63,726 bases of DNA, taken from positions 1-63,726 of the forward strand of contig CAMHNI010000014.1 in NCBI GenBank assembly GCA_946186505.1, given 5' to 3'. Source of the stretch: an uncultured Prevotellaceae bacterium (lineage in GTDB: Bacteria; Bacteroidota; Bacteroidia; Bacteroidales; Bacteroidaceae). The position numbers were made by a program, and so were the translations under genes. Under the pieces are notes generated by a model. The model was not told the origin of the DNA. It ran no database searches and saw only the letters and a program-made list of their open reading frames with translations. The stretch's first letter is position 1. Every line of letters starts with the position of its first letter. Positions 18,301 through 25,788 of this stretch are shown here, piece after piece.

Positions 18301-18529
18301 CCGCTCGGAATTCTACTCCGACGCTCCGTATGAAGGCGAGGACGTACGTATAGGAAGCTATAGCTACGACTTCACCTTCCACTACTATGAATACCGTGAC
18401 AAGGAATGGAAGAAATACGATGCCTCTTACGTGCAGGAGGGACAGTCGGCGAAAAACAGCATCTTCCTGAAAGTCACTTTCCCAACGGAAGTTCATGAGA
18501 AGTTGATGCAGTGGTTTAAGGACCAGTGA
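15320..18529 (+). CDS. Large secreted protein with BACON-like domain
   Basis: A 1069-residue protein with a signal peptide (residues 1-27, ending LPAMAQ). Residues about 30-105 (ALYIFRNDGQFNAFFWGDIERIEYSR, RIPLSAIDSVSFVTPE) form an N-terminal module widely seen on Bacteroidota exported proteins. A long beta-rich centre (about 220-560) with alternating strands such as YAMGKLGPVSISGDVAGAFNYGIKRKLEIRAFLF might be a beta-structured or pore-like body. Residues about 690-815 look like one or two BACON domains (VHPEKLTFGIDGGTKTVTIDSTN, closing VYITIEQDG), a carbohydrate- or mucin-associated fold in Bacteroidetes. The C-terminus is plain (EKLMQWFKDQ), without the sorting tail carried by genes one and three. 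Last gene of the operon; the RluA gene converges on it 12 bases away. Confidence 0.65.
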   Translation: MKRPRTLIIYMLTVVLSAFAWLPAMAQQSQDALYIFRNDGQFNAFFWGDIERIEYSRVDTFGIERHDYVVQEIYALDSVFRIPLSAIDSVSFVTPETQYKKDVVRPDKSIADYIVASDSVSWIRLAPNTPSALIPKKGDKIFIKEFSRYIPDGFVGLVTSVTSGEGGYTVMTDELELVDIFDRLVVKTAAASVEDNTAAVRRRGLFDGTEMNYTNEEPIELPPLAGSIPFTGSYAMGKLGPVSISGDVAGAFNYGIKRKLEIRAFLFVDALKAQFKYDQNVKSYNEVDLGGSLVGTMTGSVDFPLKGVSKSLSDFFRVNVTAGLFVGAQFSAISINYTRKYNVLLHTQVVADEKDVPLIPGEIPIPFHRYHYDVALDTTEFSANINDKYSFSAGVYAEISLGVRYPFKKWDTSANKDKLGVGVKLRAELGGKLEFSVPKLDLPLVFTDKPLPQLSLYRLLNTQTDISLMGYGKLSLSGELGKWKGSIDPELDVLKTGHFGVVPDITGISVSQDRELPIRPYRHLMTAPLAPDRKLLMSKDIGFAVFDKDGKLVTDSISDYYLSNGKCTDTGWERDGLYRCVFTNIDPVKSEESTYTAYPMVKYDGWKLLVDKKREFTLDSARIDVKERLIEDIKGEGGSRDVEVIPNMSNVEVESEDESWLTFVWLDHKNELAVFYKALPKGVHGRRGVIRLTGKTQKGEKLIEDSVVVCQGGGYIAVHPEKLTFGIDGGTKTVTIDSTNVKEIIVRDTPRGIHATLKDNVLTITVDKNTDYKYTDFVILEGETDNGQKASVYITIEQDGKDPDAPDPGETIAIETFKCSVRAGNTKLVSCSDPDIHWGMGYGPQPWGWSVGYDAEKAPKLVTATIGSKAINFVVHADNDEYTTYRDENSPIYDGTPLAGNRSYTLTFDIEKYLDDEGKPAARVTNMSMSYSSKETWPNVPDFGYYEDYELHRISATVDPSEVKASIDISSKFDYVDGKFQYIPIGYKSIMLSGRSEFYSDAPYEGEDVRIGSYSYDFTFHYYEYRDKEWKKYDASYVQEGQSAKNSIFLKVTFPTEVHEKLMQWFKDQ

Positions 18530-18541
18530 TCTTGTCCAGTC

Positions 18542-19216
18542 TCACTCTTTAGGAGCCAGTGCCTGCCACAGATTGTCGGCAGGCACTGGTGCTTCTACGA
18601 CAATCGGTTGCTTCGACACAGGATGGATGAACTCCACGCGGCGTGAGAGCAGCGAGATAGAGCCGTCGGGGTTGGAGCGCGGCGCGCCGTACTTCAGGTC
18701 GCCCTTGATGGGACAGCCTATTTTCGACAACTGGCAGCGTATCTGGTGGTGACGGCCTGTCAGCAGCTCCACCTCTGCCAGCATGTAGTGGTTACCATGG
18801 CTGATGATGCTGTATCTCAAGACTGCCTTCTTCGAGTGTGGCACTTCGCGGTCGTAGGCATACGACTTGTTCTGCTTCTCGTTTCTTACCAGCCAGTGCT
18901 CTAACGTACCTTCTGATACTTGTGGAGACTCAGCCACTATAGCCCAATAAGTCTTATGAACCTCGCCCTCAGCAAACATCTTGTTCAGCCTTGCAAGGGC
19001 TTTCGACGTGCGGGCAAAGACCACCAGTCCGGCAACTGGGCGGTCCAGACGGTGAACCACGCCGAGGAAAACCTCGCCTGGTTTCTGGTATTTCTCTTTG
19101 ATATACTCCTTGACGATTTCCGATAGCGGTTTGTCGCCTGTCTTGTCGCCCTGGACTATTTCGCCGCTCTCCTTTGAAACAATGATGATATGGTTGTCCT
19201 CGTAGATGACTTTCAT
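18542..19216 (-). CDS. RluA-family pseudouridine synthase
   Basis: A 224-residue single-domain pseudouridine synthase. The catalytic motif HRLDRP lies at residues 55-60, with Asp58 the expected catalytic residue that turns a specific uridine of rRNA or tRNA into pseudouridine. Further family blocks are KTYWAIV, GRHHQIRCQLSKIGCPIKGDLKYG and ISLLSRRVEFIHPV. There is no N-terminal S4 RNA-binding domain, which matches the short RluA/TruC-like members; which RNA and base are modified cannot be told. A -7 box TATCTTTG lies 48 bases upstream (19264-19271). The gene converges on the secreted-protein operon, and the end of its own coding sequence contains a 12-bp hairpin (18556-18589). Confidence 0.9.
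   Translation of the reverse strand: MKVIYEDNHIIIVSKESGEIVQGDKTGDKPLSEIVKEYIKEKYQKPGEVFLGVVHRLDRPVAGLVVFARTSKALARLNKMFAEGEVHKTYWAIVAESPQVSEGTLEHWLVRNEKQNKSYAYDREVPHSKKAVLRYSIISHGNHYMLAEVELLTGRHHQIRCQLSKIGCPIKGDLKYGAPRSNPDGSISLLSRRVEFIHPVSKQPIVVEAPVPADNLWQALAPKE
18556..18589. other. 12-bp hairpin inside the 3' end of the pseudouridine synthase gene
   Basis: CCAGTGCCTGCC (18556-18567) pairs with GGCAGGCACTGG (18578-18589) around ten bases. It lies 27 bases past the end of the convergent secreted-protein operon and may end its transcripts, although no T-run follows. Confidence 0.4.
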
Positions 19217-19263
19217 GTTGCTATAAATGGATAATACTCACTCTCCTTTCGGTAAATCGTGGG

Positions 19264-19271
19264 CAAAGATA
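19264..19271 (-). promoter_or_regulatory. -7 box TATCTTTG, pseudouridine synthase gene
   Basis: The minus strand carries TATCTTTG 48 bases upstream of the ATG at 19216; no TTTG is seen at the -33 distance. Confidence 0.5.
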
Positions 19272-19291
19272 CAAAAATAATTGAACTTTCC

Positions 19292-19322
19292 TTTGTCCCA
19301 TTATGATTTTTTTGTACCTTTG
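19292..19322 (+). promoter_or_regulatory. Promoter of the DUF4468-MFS pair
   Basis: TTTG (19292-19295), 19 bases, TACCTTTG (19315-19322): a full match to the Bacteroidota promoter, 54 bases before the ATG at 19377. Confidence 0.75.
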
Positions 19323-19376
19323 CAGATAATAATGTGATAGATGACATAGATTATTCACAAAAAAAACGAAACAATA

Positions 19377-20135
19377 ATGAAAAGGACAATAAGAATTATT
19401 GTACTGTCTGTCCTGGCAGGCATCGGCCTGTCGCTTCAGATTCAGGCTCAGGTCATGAAGACTGCCGATTTGGAAAAATATGCCAAGCAGAAGTATGGCG
19501 AGAAATGGCTCGACGCAGCTGCCAACCTCGCAAGTACCCTGACGCTTGACAAGAACCAGTCGCTCACCTATCAGCAGGTCATAGAGTGTGGAGATAAGAC
19601 CAAGGACCAGATTTATGTGCAGTTGAACTACTGGGTTACTTCTACTTTCAAGGACAAGCAGGCCATCACGCTCAATGACAAGGAGGCTGGTTGTATCATC
19701 GTTTCTTCTACTATCGATGCCATCGCTGACCATACGGGAACACTCAACCGTTATGTGGTGAGCATTACTCCTGTCATCCGTATCGATATCAAGGAGGGAC
19801 GCATCCGTGTGACTTATACCGTGCCCACGTACGACATCTTGAAGGTGGAGGACGGCGGCTGGCTCGGTGTACTGGCTGATGACACGAAAAGCAATCAGAG
19901 GAATCAGAACTACTCGAGTGACGGCAAGCGTATGAAGAAAGACAATACCGATCGCCGTCTTTACGATGAACAGTGGGAGATAGCCAAGCACTATCCTTTC
20001 GTTGAGAAGGACAGTCAGAAGCGCACCTCGGCCAAGGCTCTCGTCATGACCCATGCCTATTCGAATGTCGTGATGGACAAGATTCAGGAAGCCGTCACCA
20101 AAGGCATTGTTGGTAATGAGGACGATGACTGGTGA
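19377..20135 (+). CDS. Exported DUF4468-type protein
   Basis: The 252-residue protein has a signal peptide (residues 1-25, ending LSLQIQAQ) and a body that fits the DUF4468 family with a TBP-like fold: LTLDKNQSLTYQQVIECGDKTKDQIYVQLNYWVTSTFKDKQAITLNDKEAGCIIVSSTID, then IRIDIKEGRIRVTYTVPTYDILK. The last 80 residues are charged and helical. Members are periplasmic or lipoproteins of unknown role, common in Bacteroidota. It has its own promoter at 19292-19322 and overlaps the start of the MFS gene, so the two are co-expressed, but no functional link is known. Confidence 0.75.
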   Translation: MKRTIRIIVLSVLAGIGLSLQIQAQVMKTADLEKYAKQKYGEKWLDAAANLASTLTLDKNQSLTYQQVIECGDKTKDQIYVQLNYWVTSTFKDKQAITLNDKEAGCIIVSSTIDAIADHTGTLNRYVVSITPVIRIDIKEGRIRVTYTVPTYDILKVEDGGWLGVLADDTKSNQRNQNYSSDGKRMKKDNTDRRLYDEQWEIAKHYPFVEKDSQKRTSAKALVMTHAYSNVVMDKIQEAVTKGIVGNEDDDW

Positions 20136-21321
20136 ACGACTGTGGAATCGTAACTACTGTAAGGTGATGGCGGCGAACTTCTCGCTGTTCTTCGCCTTTT
20201 ATGTGTTGACGCCTCTGTTGCCACTCTACCTCAAGGACCATTTCGGAGCTACTAAAGATGTCATCGGCCTGGTACTCTCGGGCTATACCGTTACGGCTTT
20301 GGTGATGCGTCCGTTCAGTGGTTTTTTGGTTGATTCGTTCCCCCGCAAGACGGTGTTGATGGTCAGCTTCGCAGCGTTCTCCATCTTTTTTGCTGGCTAT
20401 CTGGCAGCATCCTCGCTGTTGCTTTTTACTATTGTACGTACGCTACACGGTGGACCATTTGGTGCGCTGACCGTGGCCAATTCGACGGTAGCCATTGATG
20501 TGCTGCCTTCTTCACGACGGACGGAAGGCATCGGTTATTACGGCTTGTCTAATAATCTGGCTATGGCCATAGCACCTACTGTAGGCATTTTTATCTATCG
20601 CTATACGCACAGTTTTGAACTGTTATTTTGGATTGCTTTGATTGTGGCTTGTGCGGGAATGGCGGTAGATGGGACGGTTAGAAGTGAGAAGGGTAGATTG
20701 AGAAGTGAGAAGTTGAATTGTTCACTTTCATTGGACCGCTTCTTCCTTGTCCGTGGCTGGCTGCTTGGTGTCAACATGGTGGCGTTTGGCTTTTGTTTTG
20801 GCGTGCTGAGCAATTATCTGGCCATCTATGGCAAGGAGCAGATGGGCATAACCGGTGGTACAGGCACTTACTTCATGCTTTGTTCCGTGGGCCTGATTCT
20901 CTCGCGATTGCAGGGTGGCAAGGCACTCAGACAAGGTCGGGTGACGCATAATGCAGCCGAGGGCATGGTTATCTCCCTTGTCGGTTATACCTTATTTATT
21001 ATGATGCCAAACATGGTGGGTTATTATGCTTCTGCCCTGCTCATTGGTTTGGGCAACGGCCACATGTGGCCTGCGTTCCAGAATATGACCATCAATGTGG
21101 CTACCAACAACCAGCGCGGCACGGCCAACTCCACCATCCTTGTCTCCTGGGACGTAGGTATGGGTTTAGGCATCCTTTTTGGCGGTATCATTGCCGAGCA
21201 TTTCGGTTACGGTGCTGCTTTCTGGACGGTAGCAGCCGTCAATGCTATCGGTGTGATGCTGTTCTTTACAGCCACTCGCCGCTTTTTCCTTGAACGCAAT
21301 CTCAATCATACGGTCCGTTAA
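20125..21321 (+). CDS. MFS transporter
   Basis: A 398-residue inner-membrane carrier with about twelve hydrophobic helices (for example VMAANFSLFFAFYVLTPLLPLYL, VLMVSFAAFSIFFAGYLAA, GLSNNLAMAIAPTVGIFIY, GWLLGVNMVAFGFCFGVLSNYLAIY). The loop GFLVDSFPRKTVLM after the second helix is the motif A position of major-facilitator proteins. Substrate is unknown; the overall pattern is of drug or sugar exporters. Possible starts are ATG at 20116 or 20125; I chose 20125 because it places MTGERLWNRNYCKVMAANF next to the first helix, and it overlaps the DUF4468 stop by 11 bases. The cytoplasmic loop between helices 6 and 7 holds RSEKGRLRSEK, made by a repeated AGAAGTGAGAAG DNA phrase, a probable neutral expansion. 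Confidence 0.85.
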   Translation: MTGERLWNRNYCKVMAANFSLFFAFYVLTPLLPLYLKDHFGATKDVIGLVLSGYTVTALVMRPFSGFLVDSFPRKTVLMVSFAAFSIFFAGYLAASSLLLFTIVRTLHGGPFGALTVANSTVAIDVLPSSRRTEGIGYYGLSNNLAMAIAPTVGIFIYRYTHSFELLFWIALIVACAGMAVDGTVRSEKGRLRSEKLNCSLSLDRFFLVRGWLLGVNMVAFGFCFGVLSNYLAIYGKEQMGITGGTGTYFMLCSVGLILSRLQGGKALRQGRVTHNAAEGMVISLVGYTLFIMMPNMVGYYASALLIGLGNGHMWPAFQNMTINVATNNQRGTANSTILVSWDVGMGLGILFGGIIAEHFGYGAAFWTVAAVNAIGVMLFFTATRRFFLERNLNHTVR

Positions 21322-21343
21322 CTGAAGGATAGCATTGGTAAAA

Positions 21344-22543
21344 TCATTCTTTCTTTTCAGCGATGGGGATTATGGTACATTCCACGTCTTCTTTGTTCGT
21401 GGAGTAGCCAACATATAACTTTCCTTGCCAGACAAAGGCTTTAGGATAACTGTAGCCCAGTGTCTTGTACCGTCCTTCATATCGGCGTATAGGCAGGTCA
21501 TCGGCATTGCCGCTGCGCAAGAGCAAGGCCTGGTTGAAGATTGTGCCGTCGTGACTGAGTTGTAGTACAAGAGGCCAACGGCGCTTGTCGTTGGCAGGAC
21601 AGCTGACCATGAACGACGTACCGTCAGGCAGATTGCCGGCGCATTGTTTCGTGCGGCCATCGGGAAGGTTTGTCAGCTGCGGCTTGGTCCAGGTCTCACC
21701 TCTGTCTTTGCTGAGAGCAGCCATTTTGCGGAAGGAACTGCTCTGGTCGCGGAACATCATGACGATGGTGCCGTCAGGTTTCATATACTGGCTTGGTTCC
21801 AGTTCCCGTGACTGCTTGCCGTTGTCATCAGCTTCAAATAGTCCTCGTTGCCAGCCTCCTCTCCCTGTCGGGTCGTCGGTATAGACAGGGCAGACGTGCA
21901 GACCTGGCATAAAGTGGACTGCTCCGACGAGGCGGCCGTCGGGCAGTCGGCGGGGATCTTGCTCCAGCACCCCGTCCATTTTGCTACCGTCAATCATTCT
22001 TACGGGAGCCATCTTGCTCCAATTCATACCGTCTGTACTGGTGATGTAGCAAGTATGGCCTCCTCTGGGCTCCAATCCCTTCTCCCATGTGTCGATAAAT
22101 GCCGTCAGCGTATCACCTACGACGAGCCATCCTCCCGATGTGCAGTAATAGTTATCCGTCGGAACAGCCAGTTGCATGGGAGTGCTCCATGTCATTCCCC
22201 CGTCATTACTGCTACTGTAGGCCACCCAGGTGTCATCGCTGTCTTCATCCCTTGGTGAACTCTGCCACATGCAATAGAGTTTACCCTTGAAGGCTGTCAT
22301 CACTACACCGTTGGCATAGTGGTCCGTATGATCACTGGCTTTGAATACAGTACGAGTCACTGTGCCCTCAGTTCTACTCAGTCCCAAATCCGTATGTCGT
22401 AAGGTGTCAATCACCCCATCTGCCAGGCACGGGATACGGTCGGCACTTTCCTGTGCTGATAATGTCCATGGCAACCAGCAGGCAGAACAAAGGAGTGTCC
22501 ATGACACAGTTGTCAGTAGTTTTCTGTAGTTTGTCCTTCTCAT
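21344..22543 (-). CDS. Secreted sialidase-superfamily (BNR/Asp-box) protein
   Basis: A 399-residue exported protein: signal peptide to about residue 30 (LPWTLSAQ), then a six-bladed propeller marked by Asp boxes SSNDGGMTW and SKDRGETWTKP, with a weaker one, TSTDGMNWSK. Asp boxes fix the blades of sialidases and of other BNR glycosidases. DPRRLPDGRLVGAVHFM and PSQYMKPDGTIVMMFRDQSSSFRKMAALS have the spacing of the substrate-binding blades, but I cannot confirm the three active-site arginines of true sialidases. It is divergent from a GH43 enzyme, and both have their own perfect promoter in the 208-base gap, suggesting joint use on a host- or plant-derived glycan. Exo-sialidase, or another sugar-releasing propeller enzyme. 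Confidence 0.75.
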   Translation of the reverse strand: MRRTNYRKLLTTVSWTLLCSACWLPWTLSAQESADRIPCLADGVIDTLRHTDLGLSRTEGTVTRTVFKASDHTDHYANGVVMTAFKGKLYCMWQSSPRDEDSDDTWVAYSSSNDGGMTWSTPMQLAVPTDNYYCTSGGWLVVGDTLTAFIDTWEKGLEPRGGHTCYITSTDGMNWSKMAPVRMIDGSKMDGVLEQDPRRLPDGRLVGAVHFMPGLHVCPVYTDDPTGRGGWQRGLFEADDNGKQSRELEPSQYMKPDGTIVMMFRDQSSSFRKMAALSKDRGETWTKPQLTNLPDGRTKQCAGNLPDGTSFMVSCPANDKRRWPLVLQLSHDGTIFNQALLLRSGNADDLPIRRYEGRYKTLGYSYPKAFVWQGKLYVGYSTNKEDVECTIIPIAEKKE

Positions 22544-22568
22544 CGGTCGTTTGGTAGTTTGTTGCGGT

Positions 22569-22599
22569 GCAAAATTAAGATTTTTTGTTGAAATGGCAA
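22569..22599 (-). promoter_or_regulatory. Promoter of the sialidase-like gene
   Basis: On the minus strand TTTG (22596-22599), 19 bases, TAATTTTG (22569-22576), 26 bases before the ATG at 22543. Confidence 0.7.
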
Positions 22600-22668
22600 A
22601 GATAATCGTCGTGTTATTATCCGAATAATGTTAAAACAGCCTTTGCTCCTTACTTTATGAGTGTATTA

Positions 22669-22700
22669 TTTGGCTATTGTCGGCTAATTGACTACCTTTG
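22669..22700 (+). promoter_or_regulatory. Promoter of the GH43 gene
   Basis: TTTG (22669-22672), 20 bases, TACCTTTG (22693-22700), 51 bases before the ATG at 22752. Confidence 0.75.
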
Positions 22701-22751
22701 TGGCAGAAAGGAGCACAGAGGTAATAACTTGTCAATAAAACTGTAAGATAT

Positions 22752-24926
22752 ATGAAAAAACTACTACTAATGGCTGCCCTGATTACCATCGGTAGCATGG
22801 GCGCACAGGCACAAACCAAGTCGTGGACGGCTGACAACGGCAACGGCACGTTTACTAACCCGCTGTTCTACGATGAGTTCTCCGATCCGGACATCATCCG
22901 CGTGGGCGATGACTACTATCTGGCCGGCACCACGATGCACGCTGTGCCCGGACTGGTCATCCTGCACTCGAAGGATCTGGTCAACTGGGAAAACATTTCC
23001 TACTGCTTCGATCGTTTCGACTTCGACGACCCAGCCTTCTCGCTGAAGGACGGCAAGGAGATTTATGGCCAGGGCATCTGGGCTCCTGCCATCCGTTATG
23101 TCCGCTCGGTCGAAGACAGCTTGCAAGGCAAGAGCGGTCAGTTCTACGTCTTTTCCAATGTCAACGGAAAGGGCCTGCAATGCTATACGGCAAAGGACAT
23201 CCGCGGGCCGTGGAAGCACCATAACATGAAAGGTAACATCTACGACCTTGCCGTGCTCTTCGACGATGACGGCAAGATTTACGCCATCCATAAGTACGGC
23301 GAGGTACACTGCACGGAGCTGAAGCCCGACATGAGCGGTCCTGTAGAGGGTACCGACCGCGTCATTATTCCTGAGGGTAATGGCATTGGTGAGGGACACC
23401 ACATGTATAAGATTAACGGCATGTATTACCTCATCTCTACCGACTATTCGCCCAATGGCCGTACTCTCTGCTCGCGTTCGAAGAGCATCTGGGGCCCTTA
23501 TGAGACACGTGTCATCACAGCCGACGAGACCTATGGCTATCACGCTGCCTCGCTGACTCAGGTGCCGCGTGGCACGAAGCCCCGCATAGGTACAGACGGC
23601 ACGAAGTTTGCCCTCGGCCCTGTTGACAAGGACGCTACGGCCTGTACTAACGCCCATCAGGGTGGCATCGTACAGGCTAAGAACGGCACGTGGTGGGCGC
23701 TGCTCATGCAGGACTTCCACTCCATAGGCCGCACTGTCTGCCTGATGCCGATAACGTGGGTGGACGGCTGGCCGATGATAGGCCTGAAGGGCAACCTGGG
23801 CCGTGCGCCCCGCACCTGGTATAAGCCCGATACGGTACTTGGCTGCTACGGCATTGATGAGGAGGCACAGCCCATGCGTTCGCCCTATGAGCGCAACGAG
23901 GATTTCAATGGAAAGACATTAGGCCGCGTGTGGCAGTGGAACCACAATCCCGATGAAAAGATGTGGAGCCTGAAGGGTGGCCGTCTGCGTATCCAATCGG
24001 CACCTGCTGACCAGCTGATGTGGGCGCGTAATACGCTCACGCAGCGTGTCATCGGTCCTAAGTCCGTAGCTACCGTCGAGCTGTTTGTCAAGGGTATGAA
24101 GGATGGTGATGTCTGTGGCTTGGGCAATATCAACGTCCCTTGCTCATGGGTGGGCATCGTGAAGCAGGGCAAGAGCCTCACCCTGCGCTGCTTTGAACAG
24201 CTGACCAACGACACCGTCAACGTTCCCGTTGGTTTGCCCAACGGGAAAATCTGGCTCCGCATGACTGGTGACTACGACAACGACCAGGCGCAATACGCCT
24301 ACTCTACTGACGGCGTGAGGTTCCAGACCATCGGCCGCATGATGCCGCTCAGCTACCAGCTCCTCACCTTCCAGGGCTCACGCCACGCCCTCTTTGCCTT
24401 TAATAGGAATGGGGTAAAGGGCGGCTATGCCGAGTTCGACAATTTCACGGTTGACGAGCCTTGTGCCGACCGTAGCGGGAACATACCCTATGGCAAGACC
24501 ATTCGCATTATCAACAAGGCCACAGGCCGTCCTGCTATTGCCCTGAAACATGGCGTGCTTTACGACACTCATCCTGATGACAATAGCCAGCTGACGCAGT
24601 TCCGCGTCATCGATTGCGGTCAAGGTAGGGTAGCCTTGCAGTGTGCCGACGGCCGCTTCGTCAAGGTCTATGGTGACGGTTTGCCTGGTGATGTCCGCTT
24701 TATTGACAAGATAGACTTGTCAACACTCAAGACTACCGATGAGGTGAACAGCACGCAGTTCCTGTGGCAGGACTTCCTCGACCACGACTTCATGTTGCTC
24801 TCGCTGCAGAACCACCGCTATCTGGGCAAGAGTCCCACCACCGGCAGTCCTTATTCTATGGACTATGCTGGTCCTGACCCAGCCCGTCGCAACGGCTCGG
24901 TGTTGATGTGGGAAGAAGTGAAGTGA
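22752..24926 (+). CDS. Secreted glycoside hydrolase family 43 protein
   Basis: A 724-residue exported enzyme. After a signal peptide (residues 1-21) comes a five-bladed GH43 propeller: FTNPLFYDEFSDPDIIRVGDDYYLAGTTM holds the general base Asp (about residue 45 of SDPD), LKDGKEIYGQGIWAPAIRYV precedes the modulating Asp region, and GNGIGEGHHMYKINGMYYLISTDYS holds the general acid Glu. Residues about 375-575 form a second beta-sandwich (EDFNGKTLGRVWQWNHNPDEKMWSLKGGRLRI) as in GH43 beta-xylosidases and arabinofuranosidases. The last 130 residues are an additional beta-trefoil-like domain (IRIINKATGRPAIALKHG, VALQCADGRFVKVYGDG) likely to bind sugar. Substrate is probably xylan- or arabinan-derived. 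It is divergent from the sialidase-like gene and ends at a shared terminator. Confidence 0.88.
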   Translation: MKKLLLMAALITIGSMGAQAQTKSWTADNGNGTFTNPLFYDEFSDPDIIRVGDDYYLAGTTMHAVPGLVILHSKDLVNWENISYCFDRFDFDDPAFSLKDGKEIYGQGIWAPAIRYVRSVEDSLQGKSGQFYVFSNVNGKGLQCYTAKDIRGPWKHHNMKGNIYDLAVLFDDDGKIYAIHKYGEVHCTELKPDMSGPVEGTDRVIIPEGNGIGEGHHMYKINGMYYLISTDYSPNGRTLCSRSKSIWGPYETRVITADETYGYHAASLTQVPRGTKPRIGTDGTKFALGPVDKDATACTNAHQGGIVQAKNGTWWALLMQDFHSIGRTVCLMPITWVDGWPMIGLKGNLGRAPRTWYKPDTVLGCYGIDEEAQPMRSPYERNEDFNGKTLGRVWQWNHNPDEKMWSLKGGRLRIQSAPADQLMWARNTLTQRVIGPKSVATVELFVKGMKDGDVCGLGNINVPCSWVGIVKQGKSLTLRCFEQLTNDTVNVPVGLPNGKIWLRMTGDYDNDQAQYAYSTDGVRFQTIGRMMPLSYQLLTFQGSRHALFAFNRNGVKGGYAEFDNFTVDEPCADRSGNIPYGKTIRIINKATGRPAIALKHGVLYDTHPDDNSQLTQFRVIDCGQGRVALQCADGRFVKVYGDGLPGDVRFIDKIDLSTLKTTDEVNSTQFLWQDFLDHDFMLLSLQNHRYLGKSPTTGSPYSMDYAGPDPARRNGSVLMWEEVK

Positions 24927-24934
24927 AGAAAGAA

Positions 24935-24966
24935 AAAAAAGCTGCTCAAATCTGGGCAGCTTTTTT
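24935..24966. terminator. Bidirectional terminator overlapping the end of the pantothenate kinase gene
   Basis: AAAAAAGCTGC (24935-24945) pairs with GCAGCTTTTTT (24956-24966) around ten bases. The A-run and T-run make it work on both strands for the convergent GH43 and pantothenate kinase genes. The right arm encodes the last KKAAQ residues of the kinase. Confidence 0.85.
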
Positions 24967-25779
24967 ATAATAGCTTAATGCCGCACCGATGGCGGTGCAG
25001 TACTGAGAATACTTTGGGATGTGGTAGCGGATGTTGTAGAGTTTCTCTAATGGTGGGAAAACATCCTTGCACTGGGGCAGCAGCGTCAGGTTGCCGATGA
25101 GCACGAAGTCGTGGATGTCGGAACCGCGACTCGACAGCCAGGCGGCCGAACCGATGGTCTGCAGCACCATCGAGATGATGCCTGCGGCAATATCCTCTTT
25201 GGCAGCATCGCTCTGAGCCTTGGCCAGGATACTGGCCGTAGCTTCCATGGGCAGTCCTGGCAGCGGTTCGGCAGAGATATCGCCGATGCGGAGGTTCATC
25301 TTGCTGATGTCGCCCTGCATGGCCAGTGCCGAGACAGCTTTGATATCGCTGGTGTTCAGCAACATCCGTGACAGTCCGGCAAGTGTGCCACCGCCTATGC
25401 CGATACCGCCGATGTGGCGCATCTCGTTGCCGTTGCACATGACGAAACTGGTACCGGTTCCCATTGATACGACGATGGTGTGGTCAAGTTTCGATTCGTA
25501 GCGGGCACCAAGACCGTCGGCATAGAACTCCTCAACCTTCTGTGTCGGCAGACCGTAAACAGGCCCTTTGATATAGGCCGAGCCGACACCTGTCAGCATC
25601 ACCTGTTCCACGTCCTCAAGCTGGATGTCGTTGTCGTGCAAATACTTACCGAATGCACCATAGAGCGACGTGATGGGGTCGGCGGCGTTGATGCGTGTCG
25701 GTGCTTTTACATGGCCGTCCTTCAGTCCCACAATCTTCGTGGTTGATATACCCACGTCTATTCCAATGATTATTCCCAT
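24946..25779 (-). CDS. coaW: Type II pantothenate kinase
   Basis: A 277-residue cytoplasmic kinase of the ASKHA fold with the family blocks of type II (eukaryotic and staphylococcal type) pantothenate kinase: GIDVGISTTKIVGL at the N-terminus (phosphate 1), GVGSAYI, TIVVSMGTGTSFV, HIGGIGIGGGTLAGLSRMLL and FVLIGNLTLLPQ. The enzyme phosphorylates pantothenate, the first step to coenzyme A. The length agrees with the family. It is the last gene of a minus-strand run following the histidine phosphatase (nine-base gap) and ends in the terminator shared with the GH43 gene, which overlaps its last codons. Confidence 0.88.
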   Translation of the reverse strand: MGIIIGIDVGISTTKIVGLKDGHVKAPTRINAADPITSLYGAFGKYLHDNDIQLEDVEQVMLTGVGSAYIKGPVYGLPTQKVEEFYADGLGARYESKLDHTIVVSMGTGTSFVMCNGNEMRHIGGIGIGGGTLAGLSRMLLNTSDIKAVSALAMQGDISKMNLRIGDISAEPLPGLPMEATASILAKAQSDAAKEDIAAGIISMVLQTIGSAAWLSSRGSDIHDFVLIGNLTLLPQCKDVFPPLEKLYNIRYHIPKYSQYCTAIGAALSYYKKAAQI

Positions 25780-25788
25780 AGTTACTTA

